Source: URNF01 sp045634325
GTDB lineage: Bacteria; Bacillota; Clostridia; Oscillospirales; Acutalibacteraceae
Reading direction: 5' to 3'
Length of the DNA: 64,000 nucleotides
NCBI GenBank assembly: GCA_045634325.1
Contig: JAZRAA010000016.1
Span: forward strand, 124,001-188,000
Shown here: positions 51,497 to 59,690 of the stretch, piece after piece
Layout of the letters: every line of letters starts with the position of its first letter
Numbering within the stretch: the stretch's first letter is position 1
The notes under the pieces: generated by a model
The model's input: the letters and a program-made list of their open reading frames with translations, nothing else
Database searches by the model: none
What the model was told of the DNA's origin: nothing
Program-made: the position numbers and the translations under genes

Positions 51497-52234
51497 ATGT
51501 CAGTCGTATCCATGAAACAGTTGCTGGAAGCCGGCGTCCATTTCGGACACCAAACCCGCCGCTGGAACCCCAAAATGGCGCCCTACATCTTCACCGAGCG
51601 CAACGGTATCTACATTATTGATTTGCAGAAAACCGTTCGCAAATTGGAAGAAGCGTATATGTTCATTCGTGAACTGTCCGCTGAGGGCAAAACCGTGCTG
51701 TTCGTCGGCACCAAAAAACAAGCGCAGGACTCTGTCCGCGAAGAAGCTGAGCGTGCTGGCGCTTACTTCGTAAATGCGCGTTGGTTGGGCGGTATGCTCA
51801 CCAACTTCCGCACCATCCGTAGCCGTGTGGCTCGTCTGCATCAGCTCAAAGCGATGGCGGAAGACGGCACCTTTGATTTGATGCCGAAAAAAGAAGTTGT
51901 CAAACTGAACCACGAAATCGAGAAATTGGAAAAATTCCTCGGTGGTATTCAAGACATGAATAAACTGCCCGGTGCGTTGTTCATCGTCGACCCCCGCAAA
52001 GAAAAGATTGCTGTTTCCGAAGCGAAGAAACTGGGTATTCCGGTTGTCGCTATCGTGGACACCAACTGTGACCCCGATGATGTGGACTATGTCATCCCCG
52101 GTAACGACGACGCTATCCGCGCTGTCAAATTGATTGCCGCTACCATGGCTGACGCTATCATCGAAGGCCGTCAGGGCGAAGCTAGTGCTGCGCAGGCTGA
52201 AGAAGAAGTTGTCGAAGCTCCCGCTGAGGCGTAA
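51497..52234 (+). CDS. rpsB: 30S ribosomal protein S2
   Basis: The 245-aa protein starts MSVVSMKQLLEAGVHFGHQTRRWNPKM and contains VLFVGTKKQAQDSVREEA, RWLGGMLTNFRTI and the IVDTNCDPDDVDYVIPGNDDA block. It binds on the back of the 30S subunit near S1/S8. A short acidic Ala/Glu tail is typical. It opens the translation-envelope cluster and is followed by tsf 46 nt later. Confidence 0.98.
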   Translation: MSVVSMKQLLEAGVHFGHQTRRWNPKMAPYIFTERNGIYIIDLQKTVRKLEEAYMFIRELSAEGKTVLFVGTKKQAQDSVREEAERAGAYFVNARWLGGMLTNFRTIRSRVARLHQLKAMAEDGTFDLMPKKEVVKLNHEIEKLEKFLGGIQDMNKLPGALFIVDPRKEKIAVSEAKKLGIPVVAIVDTNCDPDDVDYVIPGNDDAIRAVKLIAATMADAIIEGRQGEASAAQAEEEVVEAPAEA

Positions 52235-52280
52235 TCAATCGTTTGTGATATACTAAGGTATCAGAAAGGATGGACTAATC

Positions 52281-53204
52281 ATGGCATTTACTGCAAAAGA
52301 CGTGCAAGCGTTGCGTGAAAAAACCGGCGTTGGCATGATGGAATGTAAAAAAGCACTCGCCGCTACCGATGGCGATATGGAAAAAGCGGTAGACATTTTG
52401 CGTGAGAAAGGCCTTGCTGCCGCTGCGAAAAAAGCTACCCGCATTGCCGCTGAAGGCGCTGTATATGCATATGTGGATGACGCAAACAAAGTTGGCGTTG
52501 TGGTCGAAGTGAACGCTGAGACCGACTTTGCCGCTAAGAGCGAAAAATTCCAAGAATTCGTGCAGAGCGTTGCTGCCATTATTGCGGAGAAGAACCCCGC
52601 TGACGTGGCTGCTTTGATGGAAATGACCGTTGCTAACGGCAATACTGTCGCTGATGAACTGCGTGAAAAAGTGCTGGTTATCGGCGAAAACTTGTCCGTG
52701 CGCCGTTTTGCTCGTTATGAGGGCGATGTTGTGGCGTATGTGCATGGCGAAGGCCGTATCGGCGTTTTGGTGAAATTTGAGGCTGACGCTGCCGCTTCCG
52801 GTACCGAAGCTCTGAAAGCTTGCGGTAAGGACGTTGCAATGCAGATTGCAGCACTCAATGCGCCCTATCTGAGCGAAGCTACCGTGCCCGCAGAAGATGT
52901 TGCTAAGGAGAAAGAAATCACCGTAGCACAGATTCAGGCTGACCCGAAAAACGCTTCCAAACCCGCTAATATCATCGAAAAGATGGTGGAAGGCCGTATG
53001 GGCAAGTTCTTCAAAGAGAACTGCTTGCTCAATCAGGAGTTTGTGAAAGACAGTAGCATGAATGTTGCTCAGTACATCTCTGATGAGGCGAAAAAAATGG
53101 GTGGCGAGATGGCGCTTGTGGATTATGTTCGCTTTGAAAAAGGCGAAGGTCTGCAAAAACGTGAAGACGACTTTGCTGCCGAAGTCGCTGCAATGGCGAA
53201 ATAA
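52281..53204 (+). CDS. tsf: Elongation factor Ts
   Basis: It exchanges GDP for GTP on EF-Tu. The 307-aa protein shows the UBA-like start (KDVQALREKTGVGMMECKKAL), the TDFAAKSEKF core motif and the C-terminal dimerisation domain. Its length fits the family. RBS GAAAGGATG precedes the ATG. A terminator follows, splitting rpsB-tsf from pyrH. Confidence 0.98.
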   Translation: MAFTAKDVQALREKTGVGMMECKKALAATDGDMEKAVDILREKGLAAAAKKATRIAAEGAVYAYVDDANKVGVVVEVNAETDFAAKSEKFQEFVQSVAAIIAEKNPADVAALMEMTVANGNTVADELREKVLVIGENLSVRRFARYEGDVVAYVHGEGRIGVLVKFEADAAASGTEALKACGKDVAMQIAALNAPYLSEATVPAEDVAKEKEITVAQIQADPKNASKPANIIEKMVEGRMGKFFKENCLLNQEFVKDSSMNVAQYISDEAKKMGGEMALVDYVRFEKGEGLQKREDDFAAEVAAMAK

Positions 53205-53215
53205 AATTTACTTTT

Positions 53216-53253
53216 AAAAGAACCGAAGTGCTTGGCACTTCGGTTCTTTTTTG
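53216..53253 (+). terminator. Terminator after tsf
   Basis: 16-bp stem AAAAGAACCGAAGTGC with loop TTG, then T-run. Confidence 0.9.
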
Positions 53254-53287
53254 TATCCTCAAAAAATTCTTTGTGAAAAGTGTAAAA

Positions 53288-53321
53288 AAATCTGCTTTTG
53301 ACTTTACAGAAAAGCAGATTT
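53288..53321. promoter_or_regulatory. 12-bp perfect inverted repeat over the pyrH promoter
   Basis: AAATCTGCTTTT (53288-53299) and AAAAGCAGATTT (53310-53321), 10 bp apart, overlap the -35 and abut the -10. This is well placed for an operator. It lacks G/C and so would be a weak terminator. Confidence 0.6.
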
Positions 53322-53326
53322 ATAGT
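53298..53326 (+). promoter_or_regulatory. Promoter of pyrH-frr and downstream genes
   Basis: TTGACT (53298-53303), 17-bp spacer, TATAGT (53321-53326). Confidence 0.7.
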
Positions 53327-53371
53327 AAAATATAAAGGAATAAATATCCTGCAAAGGAAAGGTGATGACGC

Positions 53372-54073
53372 ATGAAGTATAAACGCGTTTTATTAAAGCT
53401 CAGCGGCGAGGCGCTGTCCGGCGAAACCGGTTTTGGTTTGAATTTTAATACTTTGGAAACTGTATGTAAAGATGTGAAGAAATGCGCCGATATGGGCGTG
53501 GAAATTGCGGTTGTTGTGGGCGGTGGCAACTTCTGGCGCGGCCGTTCCAGCGGCCAGATGGACCGTACCCGTGCGGACCATATGGGTATGCTTGCTACCA
53601 CCATTAATGCATTGGCATTGGCTGATACCTTGGAGCAGGTTGGCTGCGAGGTGCGTGTGCAAACTGCTATTGCGATGAACCAGATTGCCGAGCCGTACAT
53701 TCGCAATCGTGCGGTGCGCCACTTGGAGAAAAAACGCATTGTGATTTTCGGCTGCGGCACCGGCAACCCGTTCTTCTCTACCGATACTGCGGCAGCGTTG
53801 CGTGCGGCGGAAATTGATGCGGACATTATCTTTAAAGCGAGCATGGTGGACGGCGTGTATGATGCCGACCCGAAAAAATTTCCCGATGCCAAGCGTTATG
53901 ACCGCCTTACCTTCTCGGAGGTGCTCAACAAGGGCTTGCAAGTAATGGATTCGACTGCGGCTTCTATCTGTCGTGACAACGATATTCCGTTGCTCGTATT
54001 CAATATGGAAGACCCCGATAACATTGTGCGTGCCGTGCGCGGTGATGCTATTGGTACACTGGTTGAGAAATAA
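53372..54073 (+). CDS. pyrH: Uridylate kinase
   Basis: It converts UMP to UDP. The 233-aa protein belongs to the amino-acid kinase fold: RVLLKLSGEALSG, VVVGGGNFWRGR, FGCGTGNPFFSTDTAA and a C-terminal RAVRGDAIGTLV. It acts as a hexamer regulated by UTP and GTP in relatives. It is followed 12 nt later by frr, the usual neighbour. Confidence 0.97.
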   Translation: MKYKRVLLKLSGEALSGETGFGLNFNTLETVCKDVKKCADMGVEIAVVVGGGNFWRGRSSGQMDRTRADHMGMLATTINALALADTLEQVGCEVRVQTAIAMNQIAEPYIRNRAVRHLEKKRIVIFGCGTGNPFFSTDTAAALRAAEIDADIIFKASMVDGVYDADPKKFPDAKRYDRLTFSEVLNKGLQVMDSTAASICRDNDIPLLVFNMEDPDNIVRAVRGDAIGTLVEK

Positions 54074-54085
54074 GGAGAGATAGTG

Positions 54086-54640
54086 ATGAACGAAATTTTT
54101 AAAATTGCTGAAGAAAAGATGAATAAGAGCATCAATGCTCTGCTCAACGAATATGCCACCATTCGTGCAGGTCGTGCAAACCCTGCTATTTTGGACAGAG
54201 TGATGGTGGAATATTATGGAACCCCCACCCCCATCAACCAGATGGCAGCCGTGTCGGTGCCGGATGCCCGTACGTTGATGATTCAACCGTGGGACAAATC
54301 CACTTTGAAAGATATTGAACGTGCTATTTTGATTTCGGATATCGGTATCAACCCGCAAAATGACGGCAATGCACTGCGTATGCAGTTTCCGCCGCTGACC
54401 GAGGAACGCCGTAAAGAACTCGGCAAAAGCATTATGAAATACGGCGAGGATAGCAAAGTGGCTGTTCGTTCTATTCGTCGTGATGCAATCGATAAACTCA
54501 AAGATCTCAAAAAGAAATCTGAAATCACGGAAGATGATTTGAAATCCGCTGAAAAGAAAATGCAGGATTTGACCGATAAATTCTGTAAAGAAATCGACGG
54601 TATTGCCGCAAAAAAAGAAAAAGAAATCATGGAACTGTAA
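54086..54640 (+). CDS. frr: Ribosome recycling factor
   Basis: It splits post-termination ribosomes with EF-G. The 184-aa protein shows the helix with ATIRAGRANPAIL, the beta domain (YYGTPTPINQMAAVSV) and the charged C-terminal helices with VRSIRRDAIDKLKDLKK. ATG 54086 follows AAGGAGAG; an adjacent GTG is too close to the ribosome site. Confidence 0.97.
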   Translation: MNEIFKIAEEKMNKSINALLNEYATIRAGRANPAILDRVMVEYYGTPTPINQMAAVSVPDARTLMIQPWDKSTLKDIERAILISDIGINPQNDGNALRMQFPPLTEERRKELGKSIMKYGEDSKVAVRSIRRDAIDKLKDLKKKSEITEDDLKSAEKKMQDLTDKFCKEIDGIAAKKEKEIMEL

Positions 54641-54646
54641 CCTTCA

Positions 54647-54676
54647 AAAGAAAGCGGACTGATGTCCGCTTTCTTT
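54647..54676 (+). terminator. Hairpin after frr, weak or partial terminator
   Basis: Perfect 13-bp stem AAAGAAAGCGGAC with loop TGAT; the right arm ends TTTCTTT, with no full T-run. Partial read-through into uppS is likely. Confidence 0.65.
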
Positions 54677-54702
54677 ATAGAATTGCTTGAAAGGAAACGG
54701 CT

Positions 54703-55443
54703 ATGTTTTGGAGAAAGAAAACGCCTAAAACAAATATGCTTGCCCCTGCGCCGGAGAATGTCGGTATCATTATGGATGGTAACGGCAGATGGGCAAAGAA
54801 ACGTGGTTTACCCAGACAAGCGGGCCACATTACCGGTGCGCAAGTGTTTCGTAAAATCACAAAATATTGTGAAAAGCGCGGGGTAAAATATTTGACAGTG
54901 TATGCCTTTTCCACTGAAAATTGGAAACGCCCGCAAGAAGAAGTCGATGCCATTATGGATCTTCTGCGGCAGTATTTGAAGGAATCGTTGGCAGATTTTA
55001 AGCGTGAAAATATCCGTACCCGCTTTATCGGTGATCGCACACCGCTTGCTAAAGATATTCAAGAATTGATGGCGCAAGCAGAAGAGGAAACCGCACAAAA
55101 GGACGGCATGATACTGAATATCGCCTTGAACTACGGTGGCCAACAGGAAATCACACAAGCGGTACGTACGTTGGCGCAACGTGTAAAGGACGGCAACTTG
55201 ATGCCGGAAGACATCACCGAACAGATGGTGCAAGAAACGTTGTATACCGAAACACAACCACCCGTGGACCTCATTTTGCGTCCCAGCGGGGAATATCGGT
55301 TGTCTAATTTCTTGGTTTGGCAATCCGCATACGCAGAATTTGTGTTTATGGACGATATTTTATGGCCTGGTTTCAAAGGGGCGGATTTGGATGCGGCGTT
55401 TGCTGCATACGCCCGCCGTAATCGCCGTTTCGGCGGCGTGTAA
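54703..55443 (+). CDS. uppS: Isoprenyl transferase (undecaprenyl diphosphate synthase)
   Basis: It builds the C55 lipid carrier for cell-wall synthesis by cis-prenyl transfer. The 246-aa protein shows NVGIIMDGNGRWAKKRG with the catalytic aspartate, YLTVYAFSTENWKRP, and the end LILRPSGEYRLSNFLVWQ...AEFVF. An aspartate to glycine or other change is not seen. The next gene cdsA starts 39 nt later. Confidence 0.97.
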   Translation: MFWRKKTPKTNMLAPAPENVGIIMDGNGRWAKKRGLPRQAGHITGAQVFRKITKYCEKRGVKYLTVYAFSTENWKRPQEEVDAIMDLLRQYLKESLADFKRENIRTRFIGDRTPLAKDIQELMAQAEEETAQKDGMILNIALNYGGQQEITQAVRTLAQRVKDGNLMPEDITEQMVQETLYTETQPPVDLILRPSGEYRLSNFLVWQSAYAEFVFMDDILWPGFKGADLDAAFAAYARRNRRFGGV

Positions 55444-55482
55444 AGCGATAGCTTTTACGTCTGCTTTTGGAGGAATTGTAGA

Positions 55483-56313
55483 ATGAAAACAAGAATTTTG
55501 ACCGGAGTTTTATACGGTGGTTTGCTGGTGATACTGTTATTGTTGCCGCCGTTGGTCGCATACTGCGCATTCGCCCTGATTTCCGCTTTGGCGGTGTGGG
55601 AGATGTTCCAGGTGCTCGGCCTGCAAAAAGAGCGGGTACTGACAACGGTGTCGTTATTGTTTGCCGCAACTGTGCCGTTTTTCGGTTGGTTTCGCAGTCC
55701 GCTGTTGATAGGTGTTGCACTGGCAGTGTATTTGCTGACCCTTATTTTGAATCAGTTGTATCGGCATGAGGCCTTGTCAGTGAAAGACAGCGGTGTGGCG
55801 ATGTTTATGACGTTGTTGCTTTCTCTTTCCATTTCTTGTGTGGTATATTGTCGCACCGTTAATGAATACGGCCTGTTTTATTTGTTCCTCACTTTGTTTA
55901 TTGCATGGATGAGTGATACAGGTGCTTATTTTGCCGGTAGCTTCTTTGGCAAACATAAGTTGTGCCCTTCCATTTCGCCTAAGAAAACGGTGGAAGGTTT
56001 TGTCGGCGGCCTTGTGTTTTGCGTGTTGACCACACTGGGTTTTGCATGGGTGTGTGATTTGTGGATATTACCGCAGTCTGTTTCTCCGTTGTATATCCAG
56101 ATTGCCGTTTTGAGCTTGTTGCTTTGCCCGCTGTCTGTGGTGGGTGACCTGTTCGCCTCGGTGGTCAAACGGCAGGCAGGTGCCAAAGATTACGGCAATA
56201 TTATGCCGGGCCATGGCGGCGTGATGGATCGCTTTGATTCGTTGTTGTTTGTTGCGCCGTTTGTATACGCTGTATTACAAATTACACCGCTTTTGCAAGG
56301 AGTGGTCGCATGA
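55483..56313 (+). CDS. cdsA: Phosphatidate cytidylyltransferase
   Basis: It makes CDP-diacylglycerol from phosphatidic acid and CTP at the membrane. The 276-aa protein has about eight hydrophobic segments and the family signature SVVKRQAGAKDYGNIMPGHGGVMDRFDS at about 225-252. RBS TTTGGAGG precedes the ATG. Its stop overlaps the dxr start by 4 nt. Confidence 0.96.
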   Translation: MKTRILTGVLYGGLLVILLLLPPLVAYCAFALISALAVWEMFQVLGLQKERVLTTVSLLFAATVPFFGWFRSPLLIGVALAVYLLTLILNQLYRHEALSVKDSGVAMFMTLLLSLSISCVVYCRTVNEYGLFYLFLTLFIAWMSDTGAYFAGSFFGKHKLCPSISPKKTVEGFVGGLVFCVLTTLGFAWVCDLWILPQSVSPLYIQIAVLSLLLCPLSVVGDLFASVVKRQAGAKDYGNIMPGHGGVMDRFDSLLFVAPFVYAVLQITPLLQGVVA

Positions 56314-57452
56314 AAAATTTAGTATTGCTCGGTTCTACCGGCTCTATCGGTACGCAAGCACTGGAAGTAGCGCTTGCGGCGGGATACCGTGTGCTTGCCA
56401 TGGCGGTCGGTAGCCGTATTGATATGTTTGAACAACAATTGCGTGCATTTCGTCCGCGATATGCCGCGGTGTATGACACCAAAGCGGCGGCGGATTTGAA
56501 AGTGCGTGTTGCCGATTTGGATATTGAGATTTTGTCCGGCATGGACGGACTGTGCACGCTCGCATCTTTGCCGGAGGCGGATTTGGTGCTCAATGCGGTG
56601 GTCGGCATGGTCGGTTTGTTGCCGACTTTGGCCGCAGTTAATGCAGGACACGATGTTGCCCTTGCCAACAAAGAGACTTTGGTGGCCGGCGGTGCATTTG
56701 TCATGAACGCTGTGTCGAGAAAAGGCGTAAAACTCTTGCCGGTTGACAGCGAACATTCGGCAATTTTTCAATGTTTGCAGGGCATGCCCGAAAAATCTGC
56801 TTTGAAACGTTTGATTTTGACAGCATCCGGCGGTCCGTTTTTCGGACGCACGGCGGCAGATTTGCAAAAGGTGACGGTGGAGGATGCGCTGAAACATCCC
56901 AATTGGAGTATGGGCACAAAAATCACCGTTGACTCGGCAACTATGATGAATAAAGGCCTTGAAATTATTGAGGCGTGCTGGCTGTTTGATATGCCGGAAG
57001 ATAAAATTGACGTTGTGATACACCGTGAAAGCATTATTCACTCACTGATTGAATACAATGACCATGCGGTGTTGGCACAACTCGGTGAGCCGGATATGCG
57101 CGTGCCGATTCAGTATGCGTTGACCTATCCTGCACGTCTGCCGTCTCCCACTAAGCAGTTGCGCTTGGAGGATTGGGGGAAACTGACCTTCTTTGCACCG
57201 GATACTGCAACGTTCCCCGCAACAGATCTTTGCCGTGAGGCAATTCGTCGCGGCGGTGCCTATCCTGCGGCACTCAATGCCGCGAATGAGCAAGCGGTGG
57301 CTTTGTTCTTGGAAGGCAAAATCGGCTTCACCGATATTACCCGCACCGTTGAAAAGGTGCTGGGTAGTACCATTGCGCAACCGCGCACGGTAGAGGATAT
57401 TCTGGAAATTGACGCCCAGGTGCGTCGGCAAACTCGTGAGGTTTTGATATGA
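56310..57452 (+). CDS. dxr: 1-deoxy-D-xylulose-5-phosphate reductoisomerase
   Basis: It makes MEP from DXP in the non-mevalonate isoprenoid pathway and is the fosmidomycin target. The 380-aa protein shows the NADPH site LGSTGSIGTQAL (residues 7-18), ALANKETLVAGG, PVDSEHSAIFQCL, LTASGGPFF and HPNWSMGTKITVDSATMMNKG. The start and stop overlap cdsA and rseP as ATGA, a tight coupling. Confidence 0.98.
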   Translation: MKNLVLLGSTGSIGTQALEVALAAGYRVLAMAVGSRIDMFEQQLRAFRPRYAAVYDTKAAADLKVRVADLDIEILSGMDGLCTLASLPEADLVLNAVVGMVGLLPTLAAVNAGHDVALANKETLVAGGAFVMNAVSRKGVKLLPVDSEHSAIFQCLQGMPEKSALKRLILTASGGPFFGRTAADLQKVTVEDALKHPNWSMGTKITVDSATMMNKGLEIIEACWLFDMPEDKIDVVIHRESIIHSLIEYNDHAVLAQLGEPDMRVPIQYALTYPARLPSPTKQLRLEDWGKLTFFAPDTATFPATDLCREAIRRGGAYPAALNAANEQAVALFLEGKIGFTDITRTVEKVLGSTIAQPRTVEDILEIDAQVRRQTREVLI

Positions 57453-58591
57453 CAGCATTTTTGATGACCGCCCTTAAAATCATAGCGGCACTTTTCATCT
57501 TTGGCATCATCATTATGGTGCATGAATTCGGTCACTTTATTGTGGCGAAATGGATGAAAGTGCGTGTCAATGAATTTGCTATTGGTATGGGCCCGAAGAT
57601 ACTCAGTTGGGGGAAAGGCGAGACGAAATATTCGTTGCGTCTGTTGCCTTTGGGCGGTTTTTGTGCCATGGAGGGCGAAGACGAGGATGCACCCACACCC
57701 GCTTTTATGGGAGGCAATGCTGACCGTCCTAAAACTGATGTTGTAACCGAAAATTCGTTTGCGGATAAAGCGGTGTGGCGCCGCGTGTTGATTGTCATTG
57801 CGGGCGCCGCCATGAATTTGATTTTGGGCTTTGTTGTGTTGCTCATTTCGTTTGGCTTTTTTGAAAATAAAGCCCCTAACGGCAATGCATATTTCAACAG
57901 TTTGACCATTGCCGAATTGCCCGAAAGCTCCCCTGCATATGAGACAGGGTTACGGGTTGGGGATACCATTTTGAAAGTGGATGGCAAGGTCGTTGCCACC
58001 GACATGGATTTATCCATGATTATGCAAAGTGATGAAGATGGTAAATTTGATATGACCGTGCGTCGTGACGGTGAAAAGGTCAAGTTGGAAGGCATCACGT
58101 TTCGGTTGGTGGAAGACCCCGAGAACGGCATACGGTATTTACAGTATGATTTTAAAGTACAGGGCATCAAACGTACCGTACTTACCACTGTGACCAAAGC
58201 CGCTAAAACGGAATATTCGATGGCGGTGACGGTGTGGCGCAGTTTGGGCGATTTGCTCACCGGTCGTTACGGACTGAATGACCTATCCGGTCCGGTAGGT
58301 ACAGTGGGTTATATCGGTGATGCAGTGGCGCAAGCGGTGTCGTTGGAAGGCATCTATACACTCTTGCAAATGATTGCGCTGATTACCATTAACGTGGGTG
58401 TTTTCAATTTATTGCCGTTGCCTGCTTTGGATGGCGGTAGATTGTTGTTTTTGATTTTTGAGGGTGTCACTCGCAAAAAAATTCCCGCAAAATATGAAGG
58501 ACTGGTGCATTTTATTGGTCTCGTTTTGCTGTTTGGATTGATGATAGTGGTGACGTTCAGTGATATTCGCAGACTCATTACGGGGGGGTAA
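57449..58591 (+). CDS. rseP: RIP metalloprotease RseP (site-2 protease)
   Basis: An intramembrane zinc protease that cleaves anti-sigma factors and signal-peptide remnants. The 380-aa protein has HEFGHF in the first helix (His25, Glu26, His29), a central PDZ domain (about 150-235), and the LDG motif LLPLPALDGGRLLF in the third core helix. The C-terminal helix is about 350-372. The ATG overlaps the dxr stop by 4 nt. Confidence 0.96.
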   Translation: MTAFLMTALKIIAALFIFGIIIMVHEFGHFIVAKWMKVRVNEFAIGMGPKILSWGKGETKYSLRLLPLGGFCAMEGEDEDAPTPAFMGGNADRPKTDVVTENSFADKAVWRRVLIVIAGAAMNLILGFVVLLISFGFFENKAPNGNAYFNSLTIAELPESSPAYETGLRVGDTILKVDGKVVATDMDLSMIMQSDEDGKFDMTVRRDGEKVKLEGITFRLVEDPENGIRYLQYDFKVQGIKRTVLTTVTKAAKTEYSMAVTVWRSLGDLLTGRYGLNDLSGPVGTVGYIGDAVAQAVSLEGIYTLLQMIALITINVGVFNLLPLPALDGGRLLFLIFEGVTRKKIPAKYEGLVHFIGLVLLFGLMIVVTFSDIRRLITGG

Positions 58592-58595
58592 AGCC

Positions 58596-59645
58596 ATGGA
58601 GCGCAGACAAAGTAAAACTGTATATGCAGGTAATCTTGCCATCGGCGGTGGTCACCCGATCAGTGTGCAGTCGATGCTCAATATCCCTGCACACGATGTT
58701 GCGGGAAGCATACGGCAAGCGCAAGCACTGGAAGCGGCAGGATGTCAAATCATCCGTACTGCCGTGCCGGATATGGAAGCGGTGCGTTTGGTTGCTGCAT
58801 TAAAAGAGTCGCTGACCATTCCCGTGGTAGCGGATATTCATTTTGATTATCAGTTGGCGCTGGAAGCGGCGGCTGCAGGGGTGGATAAAATCCGTATTAA
58901 CCCCGGTAACATCGGCGGGGAAGACCGTGTCAAAGCGGTGGCAGACGTTTGCCGTCAAAAGCGTATTCCGATTCGCATTGGTGTTAATGCGGGTTCACTG
59001 GAAAAAGAAATCCTCAAAAAGTACGGTCATCCGACAGCCGAGGCATTGCGGGATAGTGCGCTGTATCATGCATCTTTATTAAACAAGTTTGATTTTGATG
59101 ATATTGTGATTTCCATTAAATCGTCGGATGTATCTACCATGATGCAAGCGTGTCGTTTGACCGCTAAAGCGTGTGAGTATCCGTTGCACTTGGGTGTCAC
59201 CGAAGCGGGCACTGCACGTCTCGGTTTGCTCAAATCCGCGGCGGGTATCGGCGGTTTGTTAGCAGAAGGTATTGGTGACACCATTCGTGTGTCCTTGACG
59301 GCCGACCCGAAAGAAGAAATTGCGGCAGGTCTCGATTTGCTGGCGGCGTTGGGATTGCGTCGTGACACGGTGCGATTCGTCTCTTGCCCGACCTGTGGCA
59401 GAACGGCGGTTGATTTGATTGGTATTGCCAATCGTGTGGAAGAACGACTGCGTGATGTGAGAAAACCTATCACGGTTGCGGTGATGGGTTGTATCGTCAA
59501 CGGACCGGGCGAAGCGGCGGAGGCCGATGTAGGTCTTGCCGGCGGCAAGGGGAAAGTCGCCATTTTCAAAAAAGGAAAAGTTGTGCGCACCGTAGAAGAA
59601 CAGTATGCGGTGGAAGAATTGATGAAAGAGATTGAGACGCTTTAG
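58596..59645 (+). CDS. ispG: 4-hydroxy-3-methylbut-2-enyl diphosphate synthase
   Basis: An iron-sulfur enzyme of the MEP pathway. The 349-aa protein begins RRQSKTVYAGNLAIGGGHPISVQSM, shows IRINPGNIGG and ITISIKSS-like VISIKSSDV. The [4Fe-4S] ligands are in SCPTCGR and VMGCIVNGPGEA. ATG 58596 follows a GGGGGGG-type ribosome site overlapping the rseP end; an upstream ATG at 58560 lies inside rseP and adds non-family residues. Confidence 0.97.
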   Translation: MERRQSKTVYAGNLAIGGGHPISVQSMLNIPAHDVAGSIRQAQALEAAGCQIIRTAVPDMEAVRLVAALKESLTIPVVADIHFDYQLALEAAAAGVDKIRINPGNIGGEDRVKAVADVCRQKRIPIRIGVNAGSLEKEILKKYGHPTAEALRDSALYHASLLNKFDFDDIVISIKSSDVSTMMQACRLTAKACEYPLHLGVTEAGTARLGLLKSAAGIGGLLAEGIGDTIRVSLTADPKEEIAAGLDLLAALGLRRDTVRFVSCPTCGRTAVDLIGIANRVEERLRDVRKPITVAVMGCIVNGPGEAAEADVGLAGGKGKVAIFKKGKVVRTVEEQYAVEELMKEIETL

Positions 59646-59671
59646 GGTGACAGGCTTGAATCTTGTCACCC
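59645..59671 (+). other. 8-bp hairpin between ispG and polC
   Basis: GGGTGACA (59645-59652) and TGTCACCC (59664-59671) with an 11-nt loop. No T-run, so read-through into polC is expected. Confidence 0.6.
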
Positions 59672-59690
59672 TGAAAAAGAGGAATGTAAC

